This document shows positions 41,901-48,771 of a DNA stretch of 48,904 nucleotides, one piece after another. The stretch is taken from the IMG/VR virus record IMGVR_UViG_3300027816_000146, positions 1 to 48,904 of that record. One strand, given 5' to 3'. The notes beneath the pieces were generated by a model. That model had not been told where the DNA came from, did not search any database, and worked only from the letters and a program-made list of their open reading frames with translations. Position numbers and translations under genes: made by a program. Within the stretch, counting starts at the first letter, position 1. Each line of letters begins with the position of its first letter. This DNA comes from a virus.

Positions 41901-42374
41901 AAGTTCTTGCTTCAGCAGTGCTGCTTTATTCTTTGTTAAATCTAGACCTCTAGGAATATGAACATTATATTGCATTAACCCCTGAGCATTTCTACCTAGG
42001 GGTTGCAATACAGCATTTTGCATCTGGACCTGTTGTTTAGCCAGATCTCTTATAAGTCCGCCATTTGTTCTTGCATGATCTTGATATGCTCTAAAATAGT
42101 CTCTTAGCTTTAATCTACCACTGTCTAAATTCCGACCAAATTTTTCTACATCTGATGTTAAGCTGACGAAATGTGTAGAAAACTGACCAGTCTTACGCAT
42201 TGTCTCAGAGAACATTGCGTTTGTAGCACCTATTTGACCTGCAAGTGCTCTATTGGCACCAGCAAATTCTTGCTGTAATTTAGATAGGCTGCCTGTAACT
42301 CGTTGCACATCGGCAATGAGATTTGAAAAATCAGAATTAGCAACTATACTAGTTACTATTTTTTCGTCAGCCAT
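35922..42374 (-). CDS. tail tape measure protein
   Basis: The largest gene, 2150 residues. Residues about 190-430 match the TP901-type tape-measure core (QADQELTRLTKVYGDIAG, LAADIAATGKTGNELLASVS, VNASEGANALKSALASLIN). Residues about 525-560 are hydrophobic (IMAFGGAFTAIIGPVIMLTG). Gly-rich membrane-active stretches follow around residues 1190-1310, with two copies of the motif VPAMLTPGEFVVN / MVRVSNGEYIVNADT, typical of these proteins. The C-terminal third is coiled coil (DVKERLKSLDKEIKKINDR). At about 0.15 nm per residue a tail near 0.3 micrometre is expected. No lysozyme or peptidase domain is visible. Confidence 0.93.
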   Translation of the reverse strand: MADEKIVTSIVANSDFSNLIADVQRVTGSLSKLQQEFAGANRALAGQIGATNAMFSETMRKTGQFSTHFVSLTSDVEKFGRNLDSGRLKLRDYFRAYQDHARTNGGLIRDLAKQQVQMQNAVLQPLGRNAQGLMQYNVHIPRGLDLTKNKAALLKQELQIMNKVIQDGGVQLINWGKNTQWAGRQLTVGLTLPLAAFGKAAADAFKQADQELTRLTKVYGDIAGTSSQELGKIRDEVAATAKELASAMGVSFTETIGLAADIAATGKTGNELLASVSETTRLAVLGEVDRQEAMKATLAIQSAFKSNTQELAETINFLNAVENQTSTTLNDLVEAIPKAGPVIKGLGGSVQDLALYLTAMREGGVNASEGANALKSALASLINPTDVAVDKFKGFGIDLLGIVKSNAGDVTGTLLALQAALDRLDPLSKQQAIEQLFGKFQFSRLNALFENLGRQGSQTLQVLDLMKASAGELEAVAGRELAAVTESASGRYRRAVEGLKAELAGVGDEFLDIGTKLVNVLSKIIDFAQKLPDPVKKIMAFGGAFTAIIGPVIMLTGVLANFFGYIIKGLGHFKALFKGAEGFKLLTPELMAARAASAQLSDEFYSDAAAAKTLSLAIEKLNADLNLLQQNATNIAGIGTGAGRAVTTIGGAPIMTMGGPRTVDPTHPLLGTESRAAAHLNPRDPNNPSTIFGLTMQPVPLNRKIGRTPQVMMTERLPNIEGLTSVGGYSTGVVAGEHARYAALMATLGVQSRQEIEQLKKTIALGGQVSKEFIDTFDDILPITQRLTQNAATQSSAIVADLRAGKLNVEQARAAIIAVNAELERMMGMQVSQYAAGRGRTIDLTKAPLIDQPVVDVSGKPNLRGMFRQGAFLDVMQAVGRATRTRTVGGPYSIETTRPQGLNSGGQVYMSSGAMVPGPNVNADVVPAMLTPGEFVVNREATAANLPLLMAINGNKGTGGPGFNGGGFLPARMLWQSSKTNMILAHPSQAARRRSLGLPPGTTVPGNIFAQDFINLSKQGVHPAGLVYDVGSRLGYGTAEMQSSLNRMNDEIISNLSKAGNISSDDYDRIVSQTMDKHLSKITRSSSALGRRVSLSEEIAQLGFERNERNRGIAPGSLRQMGFDGQRIPQPLISTGGGMPAGMAESHWSRMQELFPESQRRQSPQFGRGRTMTSMFGAQRGHVGASAIFRAMSRGRIKFNRGGMVPGYQLGGRISGGGGLLASLLLGSLGSMAGSTIGSRFGTGGSMLGGMLGYMIPDLLMGRSGRSGITPSQRLGLPGPSPFGPTLAEQMGLTPSGPSMAVGGLGMRQSVFAGTRFAGGIANMADGPSKFASIAGKALAGVTRLNVALAAGTTIVAGAYKAWQNYNETQRLSAAAFGLTAESAQKAGLKFTDYNAKVKDAIAAQKLMIDQNMLTYESLQSAGTPFKMTIAEYKKLRKELKETMAEQIKVINATSRPDAARVAVQLKEQLMAAGLSAEEAAKKIYTLFNLSNKAGMAVSVINTDAFKQIVDAQTAAASALQSFNYAKNFENTKDAAAALNTALTAINTGVEDLVSKSEKAAKKKGQDFDETAARYEAEKKQLDIIASKVGAQEEIGQGVLNNLKKQNPEIEKFINSQDTAVSMFQKLRLVAMGFTGDLSKMNAEQADMIYKLQIATAQAVETVNKKGLLSKEYVELKRLGDLKKKYESAAKGQSVKEQIDVKERLKSLDKEIKKINDRAEAKKKALREEAQAEDLALRVQQQRLDYEKAVASGDFGGAASAQLELQRALNEQQVVLAEQQIEERRIKDVGPLERKREKIQNAQDDLANKAALAADSLDLINKKYDKQKQKIDDVNTSMTALQMALKLNAKNIEEFKTTKEFKGLAADFVVALKGIGINMPEYTYTDGGMPTKTDVGQFALDQLNQFGAGIDSILAQGDIDMTANGDIIINGKKLDSGKEGPKYTMDNPYVISSGPKSKQYEVNERGTLTTKGGNEAIRDKNLQPGDVLEYKGVRYKVRQPEGNMDPKTWYTVAQDKKASGGLLKGPGTGTSDSILGMYANGGMVRVSNGEYIVNADTVSKLGVPFFDRINGMKSGGLMLNYDIPKYGSGNELIQAMAYQPDLGGTVYNVGSVTMQFAEAPADGRKLFEDFKAAMALDQRKTGPQINMSRR

Positions 42375-42383
42375 CTATATTAA

Positions 42384-43042
42384 TTACTCCTCAGAGTATC
42401 CAAGTCCCATTCCGATTCCGAATCCTTGTTCTGCTGCGATTTGGCCCTGCAGTGATACCACGTCGTCAGTAGTGGCATTAATTCCTAATGCCCGTAGTCG
42501 TAAATCTTCAAAGGTTGGACCTTTGTTTTCTTGCTCATCTCTAATGTCGACTCCCTGCAGAGATGCCAAGAATATTCTGTTGTCTTTCTCTCTCTTTTGC
42601 ATCGATTCTATCGTTTGCAATAGTTCTGGTAGAGAGAGGTTTTCTTCTAGTTCTTGGTAATTTTTCCAAGCACCTACAAGAAAAACTTGTCTTACTAAAG
42701 CGGCAAGGTCTAGTTCTGACCAGCCAGAACCGCCGCCGCTATTAGGTTTGGGTCGTCTAGTTTAATTCCTCCACAGATTTCTAGAATTCTGTTAATTGTT
42801 GGAACATCTAGCGCTTCCTCTAAAGCATCACGATCTTTTACCAAGTCTGGAAGTTGTGTTTCCAAAGCAATAGCACAAGCGTCGATCAACACGCTTAACG
42901 ATTCATTTTCTGTAGTTGATTCTTGAGCCTTATTCATGGCAGCCATGAATTTTCTCAACTGTTTAATTGATAATGGCTTCAACTGAACTGTTGCGCCATT
43001 CTGTAATTTAATTTCTTCTACGTCGTATACTGTAGTAGCCAA
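42384..43042 (-). CDS. tail assembly chaperone, -1 frameshift product
   Basis: The long form of the chaperone: 99 codons of the first frame to the slip at 42746-42752, then the -1 frame (PNSGGGSGWSELDLAALVRQ onward) to the stop at 42384, about 219 residues. The extension has a helical part (VFLVGAWKNYQELEENLS) and an acidic end. As in lambda G-GT, the long form binds the tape measure while the tail assembles. The 78-codon frame from 42620 is only the end of this extension and has no good start of its own. Confidence 0.85.
42710..43042 (-). CDS. tail assembly chaperone, short form
   Basis: A 110-residue helical protein between the major tail protein and the tape measure. It starts MATTVYDVEEIKLQNGATVQLKP with a TTG codon behind AAGGAGG, and ends in LIAAAVLAGQN. 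The fold and place match gpG-like chaperones, which coat the tape measure and recruit tail-tube protein. It has its own promoter after the terminator at 43101-43128. Confidence 0.85.
   Translation of the reverse strand: MATTVYDVEEIKLQNGATVQLKPLSIKQLRKFMAAMNKAQESTTENESLSVLIDACAIALETQLPDLVKDRDALEEALDVPTINRILEICGGIKLDDPNLIAAAVLAGQN
42746..42752 (-). other. -1 ribosomal frameshift site, C CCA AAC
   Basis: Heptamer CCCAAAC, in the zero frame C CCA AAC, which fits X-XXY-YYZ so both tRNAs can re-pair in the -1 frame. It lies 12 codons before the zero-frame stop. The -1 frame then stays open for 120 codons. Confidence 0.85.
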
Positions 43043-43068
43043 TTTATCCTCCTTGGATAGTTATAAAC

Positions 43069-43097
43069 ATTATAACAAATGGATATTATTAACACAA
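43069..43097 (-). promoter_or_regulatory. promoter of the tail chaperone and tape-measure genes
   Basis: TTGTGT (43092-43097), 17 nt, TGT-TATAAT (-10 at 43069-43074), directly after the terminator that follows the major tail protein gene. The leader of about 20 nt carries AAGGAGG. Confidence 0.6.
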
Positions 43098-43100
43098 GCA

Positions 43101-43128
43101 CAAAACCCCCATAAAAATGGGGGTTTTG
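43101..43128 (-). terminator. rho-independent terminator after the major tail protein gene
   Basis: CAAAACCCCCAT, TTTT loop, ATGGGGGTTTTG: a 12-pair stem with the T-run inside the 3' arm, as in many terminators that also work on the other strand. Lies 18 nt after the stop codon. Confidence 0.85.
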
Positions 43129-43145
43129 CTAGTACTTAAATTTAA

Positions 43146-43850
43146 TTAAGCAATTACACGGTCAATAATCTTGCCGTATTCTGAGCCCGCATAGCGAGCA
43201 TCTGGGAGAAGACGGAAGGTTACTGGGAATGTAGTTGGTGTATTACGAGCAAGGGTGAACTGGCTCTGTTGAACAGAGAGAACACGACGAGCATAGTATA
43301 CACGCTCAGTTGTTGCTGAGACTTCTGCGCCAACGCTGTTCAAAGCGAATGTTGGAGCCTGTCCAACTGAGATTAGCTGACGCTCTGTTGGAGCAATTCC
43401 AAGAGCACCTGCTTCAAGACCTAGAGTAAGGTCTTTATCATTTGCGCTTGATGCAGCACGGGTTGGATAAGTATCAGATGACTGTGCATTATCTTTCTTC
43501 AAAGTGCTTACGCCTTGACCAAATACTGTGAGAACGTTTTGAAGAGTTCCTTCTGTCATTTCGGTCATAATCATAACCTGCATGGAAGACTTGAACAGCT
43601 TAGCAGCATCAAGGAGCTGATCTACTGTAACGTCTTCATATGTTGGGTTATAAGTGATCTGTAGACCATTGTTAGTAAAACCAACGTTACGGAAATAAGT
43701 ATCACTAGGAACGAATGTTGCACGAGCTGTTGGGGCTACTGTGCCGTTATCAAGCATATTCTCAACGTATGAGTTGTCTGTAGAGTCAAGCTTTGAAATA
43801 TAAACTGGAGCTGCACCGACAATAATGTTTTTAGCATTGTTAAATGCCAT
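43146..43850 (-). CDS. major tail (tube) protein
   Basis: A 234-residue protein between the tail terminator and the chaperone, where the tube gene always sits in siphoviruses. It begins MAFNNAKNIIVGAAPVYISK and contains YNPTYEDVTVDQLLDAAKLF, MQVMIMTEMTEGTL and a beta-strand end (FPVTFRLLPDARYAGS), as seen in HK97/lambda-type tube proteins. A perfect AGGAGG precedes the ATG and it is flanked by its own terminator, consistent with very high expression. Confidence 0.85.
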   Translation of the reverse strand: MAFNNAKNIIVGAAPVYISKLDSTDNSYVENMLDNGTVAPTARATFVPSDTYFRNVGFTNNGLQITYNPTYEDVTVDQLLDAAKLFKSSMQVMIMTEMTEGTLQNVLTVFGQGVSTLKKDNAQSSDTYPTRAASSANDKDLTLGLEAGALGIAPTERQLISVGQAPTFALNSVGAEVSATTERVYYARRVLSVQQSQFTLARNTPTTFPVTFRLLPDARYAGSEYGKIIDRVIA

Positions 43851-43863
43851 TGTTTCTACCTCC

Positions 43864-43879
43864 TAATTTTCGAAAATTA
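43864..43879 (-). other. 16-nt perfect palindrome before the tail-tube gene
   Basis: TAATTTTCGAAAATTA, whose right end runs into the AGGAGG ribosome site. It may fold as a small hairpin or be a dimer binding site. In the same 108-nt gap a weak TTGCCT-N17-TAAAAT promoter can be drawn further upstream. Confidence 0.4.
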
Positions 43880-43958
43880 AATTGTTAGGCTGGCTAGGCC
43901 CTTTCCTCTTTCCTCTATGTCCAATTTTAGGCCATTAAGGGTCAAAAGGCAAACCTAC

Positions 43959-44474
43959 TTAAACGTATCGTCCAGAGGTATTTGTTATGCGTGAATACTT
44001 GATCTCAAGAATTATATCGGCTGAAAAGAAGCCTTGGAGTTCTTCTGAAGGCTCCGTGGGGGACATATCGGAGACATAGATGCTATGGAATTTAAACTTA
44101 TCTAAATTAAATCCAGATGACCTATTTACATCCGTTGCCGATTCGTCCATTCTACGGAATTCATCTATCATAAAGTTTCTAATCTCATTTATTTCAGAAA
44201 CATCTGTTGAATAGACGGTAAATAGAATTTGCTCATTGCATATTAACCATAGGGTATCGTAAGATACTCCTATCTTGTCATAGATTATATGCTTCTTCCC
44301 GCTCAAAAAATGATTCATTTCTGGTTGTTGCTGTACTGGCAATATTGGAACTATTGTCTCATCTATATTGTCGCTCCAATAATCTTCTGGATCGAATATT
44401 CCTGCCGCCTGCAATTTAGTCCAAATATATTTACGCAATTCAAGCATTGCGTCTAATTTATAATTTACTGTCAT
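43959..44474 (-). CDS. tail terminator / tail-completion protein (putative)
   Basis: A 171-residue protein just before the tube gene. The N-terminus MTVNYKLDAMLELRKYIWTKLQAAG and central YDTLWLICNEQILFTVYSTDVSEINEIRNFMIDEF match the helix-then-beta plan of tail terminators, which cap the tube and join it to the head. Ends SADIILEIKYSRI. Overlaps the upstream neck gene (ATGA). Confidence 0.65.
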   Translation of the reverse strand: MTVNYKLDAMLELRKYIWTKLQAAGIFDPEDYWSDNIDETIVPILPVQQQPEMNHFLSGKKHIIYDKIGVSYDTLWLICNEQILFTVYSTDVSEINEIRNFMIDEFRRMDESATDVNRSSGFNLDKFKFHSIYVSDMSPTEPSEELQGFFSADIILEIKYSRITNTSGRYV

Positions 44475-45250
44475 AATGCGGCTCCAAATGCTGCAGACAA
44501 AGCGCTGTCTGCCTGAATTGATAATGTATTAGGATTAAACGAATATTTAACTGTTTTAATTTCTGACGGGAGATTGAGAGCTCTAGTCATAGATTTATTA
44601 AACAATTGTTGGAATCCTGAATTTCTAATTGATGTATTAACTAAACTGCCTTTAAAGAATCTAGAATATGTCATCATAAATGAATTTTTAACACCTGTTC
44701 CGCCTGGCCTTCTAACGGTCACAGAGGCCCCTTCTGGCATGAACACTGTATAACCATTGGTTTCGAATACAAGGCGCTTAGAATGGCGTGGAGCAATTTT
44801 AAGAGGCATTCCAGCTTCCATCACAGACGCCTTATTTACAAATACATGTTTGCGATTACCTTCTGCTGAGGCGAATGTTTTTGATGGTAAAAATTCATAA
44901 GATACAGAAAAGCCAAGACCTTCTGTATTTAATTTATTTAATTTAAATAGTCTTGCTGATTTATCCCCAGCCTGGTCCCATTCATAAACATGGTGCAATG
45001 ATCTAGGCTTAACTCTTGCCTGAGAATCTACGAATTCTCCAAAATCTTTATCTATTTGATTAAATATAACTTCTCTAAATTTATTTTTAAATGCTATATT
45101 TGAGGACAGCTTGCTAATGACTTGTGCATTGTAATAAACATACGCTGATATTTGAGCTACGATACTTTGCTTTAGTACCTCCCCTTTTTGAGGAGACATC
45201 AAAGACCTTAGCCCACTAGAAGCCTGCACTAAAGGAATACTATAGTCCAA
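44471..45250 (-). CDS. neck/head-tail joining protein (putative, gp10-like)
   Basis: A 259-residue protein. Helical N-terminus (KQSIVAQISAYVYYNAQVIS), then a beta-rich domain, then basic stretches (APRHSKRLVFETNGYTVFM and RRPGGTGVKNSFMMTYS). Order between head closure and tail terminator fits a HK97 gp10/lambda-FII-type neck protein, though it is longer than usual. Overlaps both neighbours. Confidence 0.6.
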   Translation of the reverse strand: MDYSIPLVQASSGLRSLMSPQKGEVLKQSIVAQISAYVYYNAQVISKLSSNIAFKNKFREVIFNQIDKDFGEFVDSQARVKPRSLHHVYEWDQAGDKSARLFKLNKLNTEGLGFSVSYEFLPSKTFASAEGNRKHVFVNKASVMEAGMPLKIAPRHSKRLVFETNGYTVFMPEGASVTVRRPGGTGVKNSFMMTYSRFFKGSLVNTSIRNSGFQQLFNKSMTRALNLPSEIKTVKYSFNPNTLSIQADSALSAAFGAAL

Positions 45251-45668
45251 TGTTCTGATTCTCCGATCTCTTTATTACGGAGTTATATGCTATCACCGTT
45301 CCAAAGCCATCTGTTACTGGGGTGCTTCCTATTACTTCAAATACTGTAGGGGTTTCTGTTGGATAATTTAATTCTACCCATATCGGATTATTTTTAGAGT
45401 CACGGATGTTTGTAATCTTTTCTCTGAATGTCAATCTCTGTGCTGTTCTTACTTGCAAAATTTCTTCATTAACATATTTAGTACCAAATGCTTGAATGCT
45501 ATTCGTACGGGTAGATGATGAGTTGCTAATAACACCTTTTGCTGAGCAGTCTACTGTTTTGTAATACAGCCATTCTTTTACTATAGCCCCAGTATCGGGA
45601 TTCTGTGAATCGATCTGTCGATAAACGTCCATCTTCATGGACAATACTGAATCTACTAGATCCAACAT
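45240..45668 (-). CDS. head closure (stopper) protein (putative)
   Basis: A 142-residue, beta-rich protein: KMDVYRQIDSQNPDTGAIVKEWLYYKT, then FREKITNIRDSKNNPIWVELN and a C-terminal PTVFEVIGSTPVTDGFG. This is the usual pattern of the small SH3-like stopper that plugs the connector, next to the adaptor gene. Identification by order and fold. Confidence 0.65.
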   Translation of the reverse strand: MLDLVDSVLSMKMDVYRQIDSQNPDTGAIVKEWLYYKTVDCSAKGVISNSSSTRTNSIQAFGTKYVNEEILQVRTAQRLTFREKITNIRDSKNNPIWVELNYPTETPTVFEVIGSTPVTDGFGTVIAYNSVIKRSENQNIGL

Positions 45669-46661
45669 TTAGAACACGACCATTTGTGTTAGAACATATG
45701 CACCAAGCAGCTTATCTGCCAATTGATTTCCAGTTCCTGTGTATGCGTCTCCAGAATACTCAAACTGCCAATCAAATGTCTGTATGTTCTTTACGTATTT
45801 ATTTCTCCAAACTGTATCTTTAGCAAAGTAATCTTTCATTAGCTCTATACATGCCAACTGGACATTGTTTGGAACTTCCTCCCAGCCATATCTTCCTTCA
45901 ACTCTATACCTTACATTCTTAGAAAATGCCATGCCGTTATATGTATCATTAATTGTCGGCGGGACCATTCCATTTGCAATGTATACGGTATTGTCTAGTA
46001 AGCTAGTTCTATCAATTCTAATTCCAAAATTACTTTCAGAAATCATTGGTTCATATAGCCAATTGTTTACAACTGGGTTAGCCAAATTATCTACAAGTAA
46101 AATATCATTGTGATATAACTTATGAATATCTGTAATTCTATATGGCAAAGGAAGGATATCTGAATCATTTCCGAATACTACCTCTACATCGTCGTAAGTA
46201 AAGAAATCTTGATCAGTATAATCTTCTATTAATTTACGAGCAAATCTTTCTGCCCGCTTAACATCCTCATATGACTTATAATTTGGATCGCTTGCATCTA
46301 CTCCAAAATTAAGTTCATTCATTGCCTCATATATATTTGTATATGGAGTTGTTATATCTACATATGAAGTATGAGAAACAGGGCTAGCCCCTACCGCATA
46401 CTCCCATACGAGTTTAAATTTTCTTTGACGCTGAGTATAGCTTAGAGGCAAGTTTACATAATAACTTCCAGCATCAGTTTCTGATGCTGTAGATGTAAGA
46501 GTTGTTAAAAGGGTATTTGGACTTACCGCTGGGCTGATTGTAGGATCAGAGGTTACATCATACACCTTTACTGTTGGTACTGCATCTGAAGCAGTTATTT
46601 CACCCTGCCAAAATACTCTGTGAGTAATTGGGGAATTAGTATTTATGTATATCTCTGCCAT
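45669..46661 (-). CDS. head-tail adaptor with N-terminal Ig-like domain
   Basis: A 330-residue protein. Residues 1-105 are an Ig/Big-like beta domain (HRVFWQGEITASDAVPTVKVYD, ETDAGSYYVNLPLSYTQRQR), and residues about 110-330 resemble connector adaptors (YKSYEDVKRAERFARKLIEDY, YRVEGRYGWEEVPNNVQLAC). The adaptor ring joins the portal to the stopper. Fusion of an Ig domain to an adaptor is common in long-tailed phages of aquatic bacteria and may display on the neck. Confidence 0.7.
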   Translation of the reverse strand: MAEIYINTNSPITHRVFWQGEITASDAVPTVKVYDVTSDPTISPAVSPNTLLTTLTSTASETDAGSYYVNLPLSYTQRQRKFKLVWEYAVGASPVSHTSYVDITTPYTNIYEAMNELNFGVDASDPNYKSYEDVKRAERFARKLIEDYTDQDFFTYDDVEVVFGNDSDILPLPYRITDIHKLYHNDILLVDNLANPVVNNWLYEPMISESNFGIRIDRTSLLDNTVYIANGMVPPTINDTYNGMAFSKNVRYRVEGRYGWEEVPNNVQLACIELMKDYFAKDTVWRNKYVKNIQTFDWQFEYSGDAYTGTGNQLADKLLGAYVLTQMVVF

Positions 46662-46670
46662 TTAATTGGC

Positions 46671-47069
46671 TTAGCTGTAGAACTCCTGCACTTCTGCTGG
46701 AGTTGCCATAACAAAGCCTTCCTCCTTATCAAAAATTGCTTGGGCTGTATCTTTGTCCATAGCAACAAATGGGTGATCTTTAGTAAATCTATGTCCCATA
46801 ATTTCATAACTAAAATTTGCTCTAGTCATTTTTACCAATACCATGTCTTCTTGTTTAATTGTTTTAGCCTCTGTCTTCTTTGTTGCAGTAGCATTCATTT
46901 CTTCTTCTTCTTCCTGTATTCCTTTGGCCTTCTTATAAATAGCCCAAGTTACGCCTTCTTCTGCCAACGCAGCTATAATATCTTTTTTGCCTTTTTGTTC
47001 TGTTACGTCTACTGCAAAGTCTTCCGCAATTTGCTTTAACTCTGCAACTTTTAATGTATCAAATGACAT
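46671..47069 (-). CDS. SAP/HeH-motif protein, 132 aa
   Basis: First 45 residues form a helix-extension-helix like SAP/LEM/HeH domains (DTLKVAELKQIAEDFAV, KKDIIAALAEEGVTW), which in phages sit in head-associated proteins. A poly-Glu stretch (EEEEEM) and a Lys/Thr linker follow. The C-terminus (VKMTRANFSYEIMGHRFTKDHPFVAMDKDTA) is a small beta domain. Placed after the major capsid gene; probably a head decoration or scaffold-like protein. Own promoter. Confidence 0.65.
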   Translation of the reverse strand: MSFDTLKVAELKQIAEDFAVDVTEQKGKKDIIAALAEEGVTWAIYKKAKGIQEEEEEMNATATKKTEAKTIKQEDMVLVKMTRANFSYEIMGHRFTKDHPFVAMDKDTAQAIFDKEEGFVMATPAEVQEFYS

Positions 47070-47095
47070 TAATTTCTCCTTTTATAGGTTATTTA

Positions 47096-47104
47096 ATTAT
47101 AGCA
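47096..47104 (-). promoter_or_regulatory. extended -10 promoter after the capsid terminator
   Basis: TGCTATAAT, located directly after the T-run of the capsid-gene terminator and before the 132-aa gene (leader about 20 nt, AAAGGAG). No clear -35. It restarts transcription for the neck and tail genes. Confidence 0.6.
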
Positions 47105-47110
47105 TTAGTA

Positions 47111-47145
47111 AATTAAAAGGAAAAGCCCCCAAATTAATGGGGGCC
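47111..47145 (-). terminator. rho-independent terminator after the major capsid gene
   Basis: GCCCCC, eight-base loop, GGGGGC, then TTTTCCTTTT on the minus strand, starting 24 nt after the capsid stop codon. It would end the capsid message and allow it to be more abundant than the neck genes. Confidence 0.85.
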
Positions 47146-47168
47146 TTTCAGCAGATCTAAATCCTAAA

Positions 47169-48221
47169 TTAGGAAGCGACCTTAACGTTCTTAACAACAA
47201 CCCATGCGTCTGCTTGCTCAATTTGAACGCCAACACGAGTATACAGAGTATATTCGATAGCATCCTTCTTTGGCCAGAAGAAGCGATAGACGGTTACATC
47301 ACGCTTGATACCAATAACTACGTTATTTGGGAATGTCAAGTGGACGTCACCATGGTTGCCAGTTTCGCCTGAGTAGTCACCATCTTGTGCTTCAGGGAGT
47401 AGTGGAACTTCAACAATCGGAATACCGAATGCGAATGGAGCCACATATCCAGCTGGACCACCTAGAGGTTGTACACCTTCTCCACGGATGATCGACGATG
47501 CGATATCTTGTGGAATTGTTTGGTTTGTTCCAATGCTGTTTGCGTACAGGAAGTCCTGAATCAAATTGGAACCTGCAAGGAAGCGAAGGTCGGAACGACG
47601 TTGCTTGTACTTACGTGGGAGCTCTTTGAGAGCTGAGTTGAAGAGGGCACGGCTGATACCAGCACCTGCTGCATCTACAACGTGACCATACTGCTTTGCC
47701 TTCTTGACTACACCATCAAATGCCTTATAAAGGTTATCTGATGAGAGTGAAGTATTACCATTTAGGAGTACATCCTCAATGTCATTACCTGCCTGTGTTG
47801 CCATCATGCGGGCAATATGATCTTCTAGATCTGGACCCTCAATATTGTCTTCAAGAGACTCTGTTGAAAGTTCCCAATCCAAACGAAGCTTCTTTGTTGT
47901 AAGAGAGATCTTGGAGAAGGTTACAGCGGCGTTTCCACCAGTCTGGTCTGCTTCTGTAGCGAGAACCATAAGCTTCTCACCAACACCAATACGATCAATC
48001 TCAGTCGTATCTGCTCGCATGCGAACAGTACGAGCTACTTTACCAATTACGGTTGCATCGAACATGTAATCTAGGAAACGTGCGGACTGCTCAGGGTTGA
48101 GTAGGCCACCTTCTCCTTCGGATCCAATGTGGATACCAGTGTTTGCCACTGCTGATCCAGTCATGTTTCCTGTTACGGTTGTGTTTGCTGCAACTGCTTT
48201 TTCTAACATTTCATTGCTCAT
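47169..48221 (-). CDS. major capsid protein, HK97 fold
   Basis: About 350 residues from ATG 48219-48221 (MSNEMLEKAVAAN); a GTG four codons upstream has its ribosome site too close. The mature protein shows the HK97 plan: NPEQSARFLDYMF, RIGVGEKLMVLATEADQ, KLRLDWELSTESLEDN (long spine region), FAFGIPIVEVPLLPEAQDG and a C-terminal VVIGIKRDVTVYRFFWPKKDAIEYTLY beta domain. It is followed by a terminator and preceded by a scaffold gene, as usual. There is no obvious N-terminal scaffold domain, in line with a separate scaffold. Confidence 0.93.
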   Translation of the reverse strand: MSNEMLEKAVAANTTVTGNMTGSAVANTGIHIGSEGEGGLLNPEQSARFLDYMFDATVIGKVARTVRMRADTTEIDRIGVGEKLMVLATEADQTGGNAAVTFSKISLTTKKLRLDWELSTESLEDNIEGPDLEDHIARMMATQAGNDIEDVLLNGNTSLSSDNLYKAFDGVVKKAKQYGHVVDAAGAGISRALFNSALKELPRKYKQRRSDLRFLAGSNLIQDFLYANSIGTNQTIPQDIASSIIRGEGVQPLGGPAGYVAPFAFGIPIVEVPLLPEAQDGDYSGETGNHGDVHLTFPNNVVIGIKRDVTVYRFFWPKKDAIEYTLYTRVGVQIEQADAWVVVKNVKVAS

Positions 48222-48240
48222 TATATTTTTCACCTACCTT

Positions 48241-48771
48241 TTATTTTAAAAGTTCATTCACGGAACCGAGGAAAGAACCGTTCCATTTTGATTTCTTGAT
48301 TGTTACTTCCTGTGACCCGCCAAGGTCAGAGGACTTCTTAACTGCGGTCTCTGATTCTACCGCTACGACACGCTTTTCTACGCCATCAATCGTGTTCTTG
48401 ATATCTTCTACAGCCTTTGAAAGTGCTGCATGTTGTTCTGCCAACTCTGAAATTCGTCCATCAACGCTCTTGCTGAAAGTTTCAACTGTGTCTTTGATAG
48501 CTGTAACTTGTGCGGCATTAGCTTCGGATGCCTTACTTAGAGTTTCTGAGAAAAAGCCTTTGAGATCGCCAAGCATCTTTGCAAAATCAGGTTCATCAAC
48601 CTCAACTTCTGATACGTCGGCTGCTTTTTCCAGAGTTTCGGCAGAAGCGTCTTCAGCTGGCGCTGCTTCTTCAGCAGGAGCTGCTTCAGCAGGAGCTGCT
48701 TCTTCAGCAGGTGCTGCATCAACTACAGGAGTCTCTTCGACTGCTGCTAGTGTTTCTGTGTTTTCTGACAC
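48241..48771 (-). CDS. capsid scaffold protein
   Basis: About 176 residues from GTG 48769-48771, which has a perfect AGAAGGAGG seven bases before it. Acidic, Ala/Pro/Glu repeats at the start (EEAAPAE x4), then a long coiled coil (GRISELAEQHAALSKAVEDI, DGVEKRVVAVE) and a basic C-terminus (TIKKSKWNGSFLGSV), which in scaffolds binds the capsid protein. Placed right before the major capsid gene. The same frame remains open upstream of this start. Confidence 0.8.
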   Translation of the reverse strand: MSENTETLAAVEETPVVDAAPAEEAAPAEAAPAEEAAPAEDASAETLEKAADVSEVEVDEPDFAKMLGDLKGFFSETLSKASEANAAQVTAIKDTVETFSKSVDGRISELAEQHAALSKAVEDIKNTIDGVEKRVVAVESETAVKKSSDLGGSQEVTIKKSKWNGSFLGSVNELLK

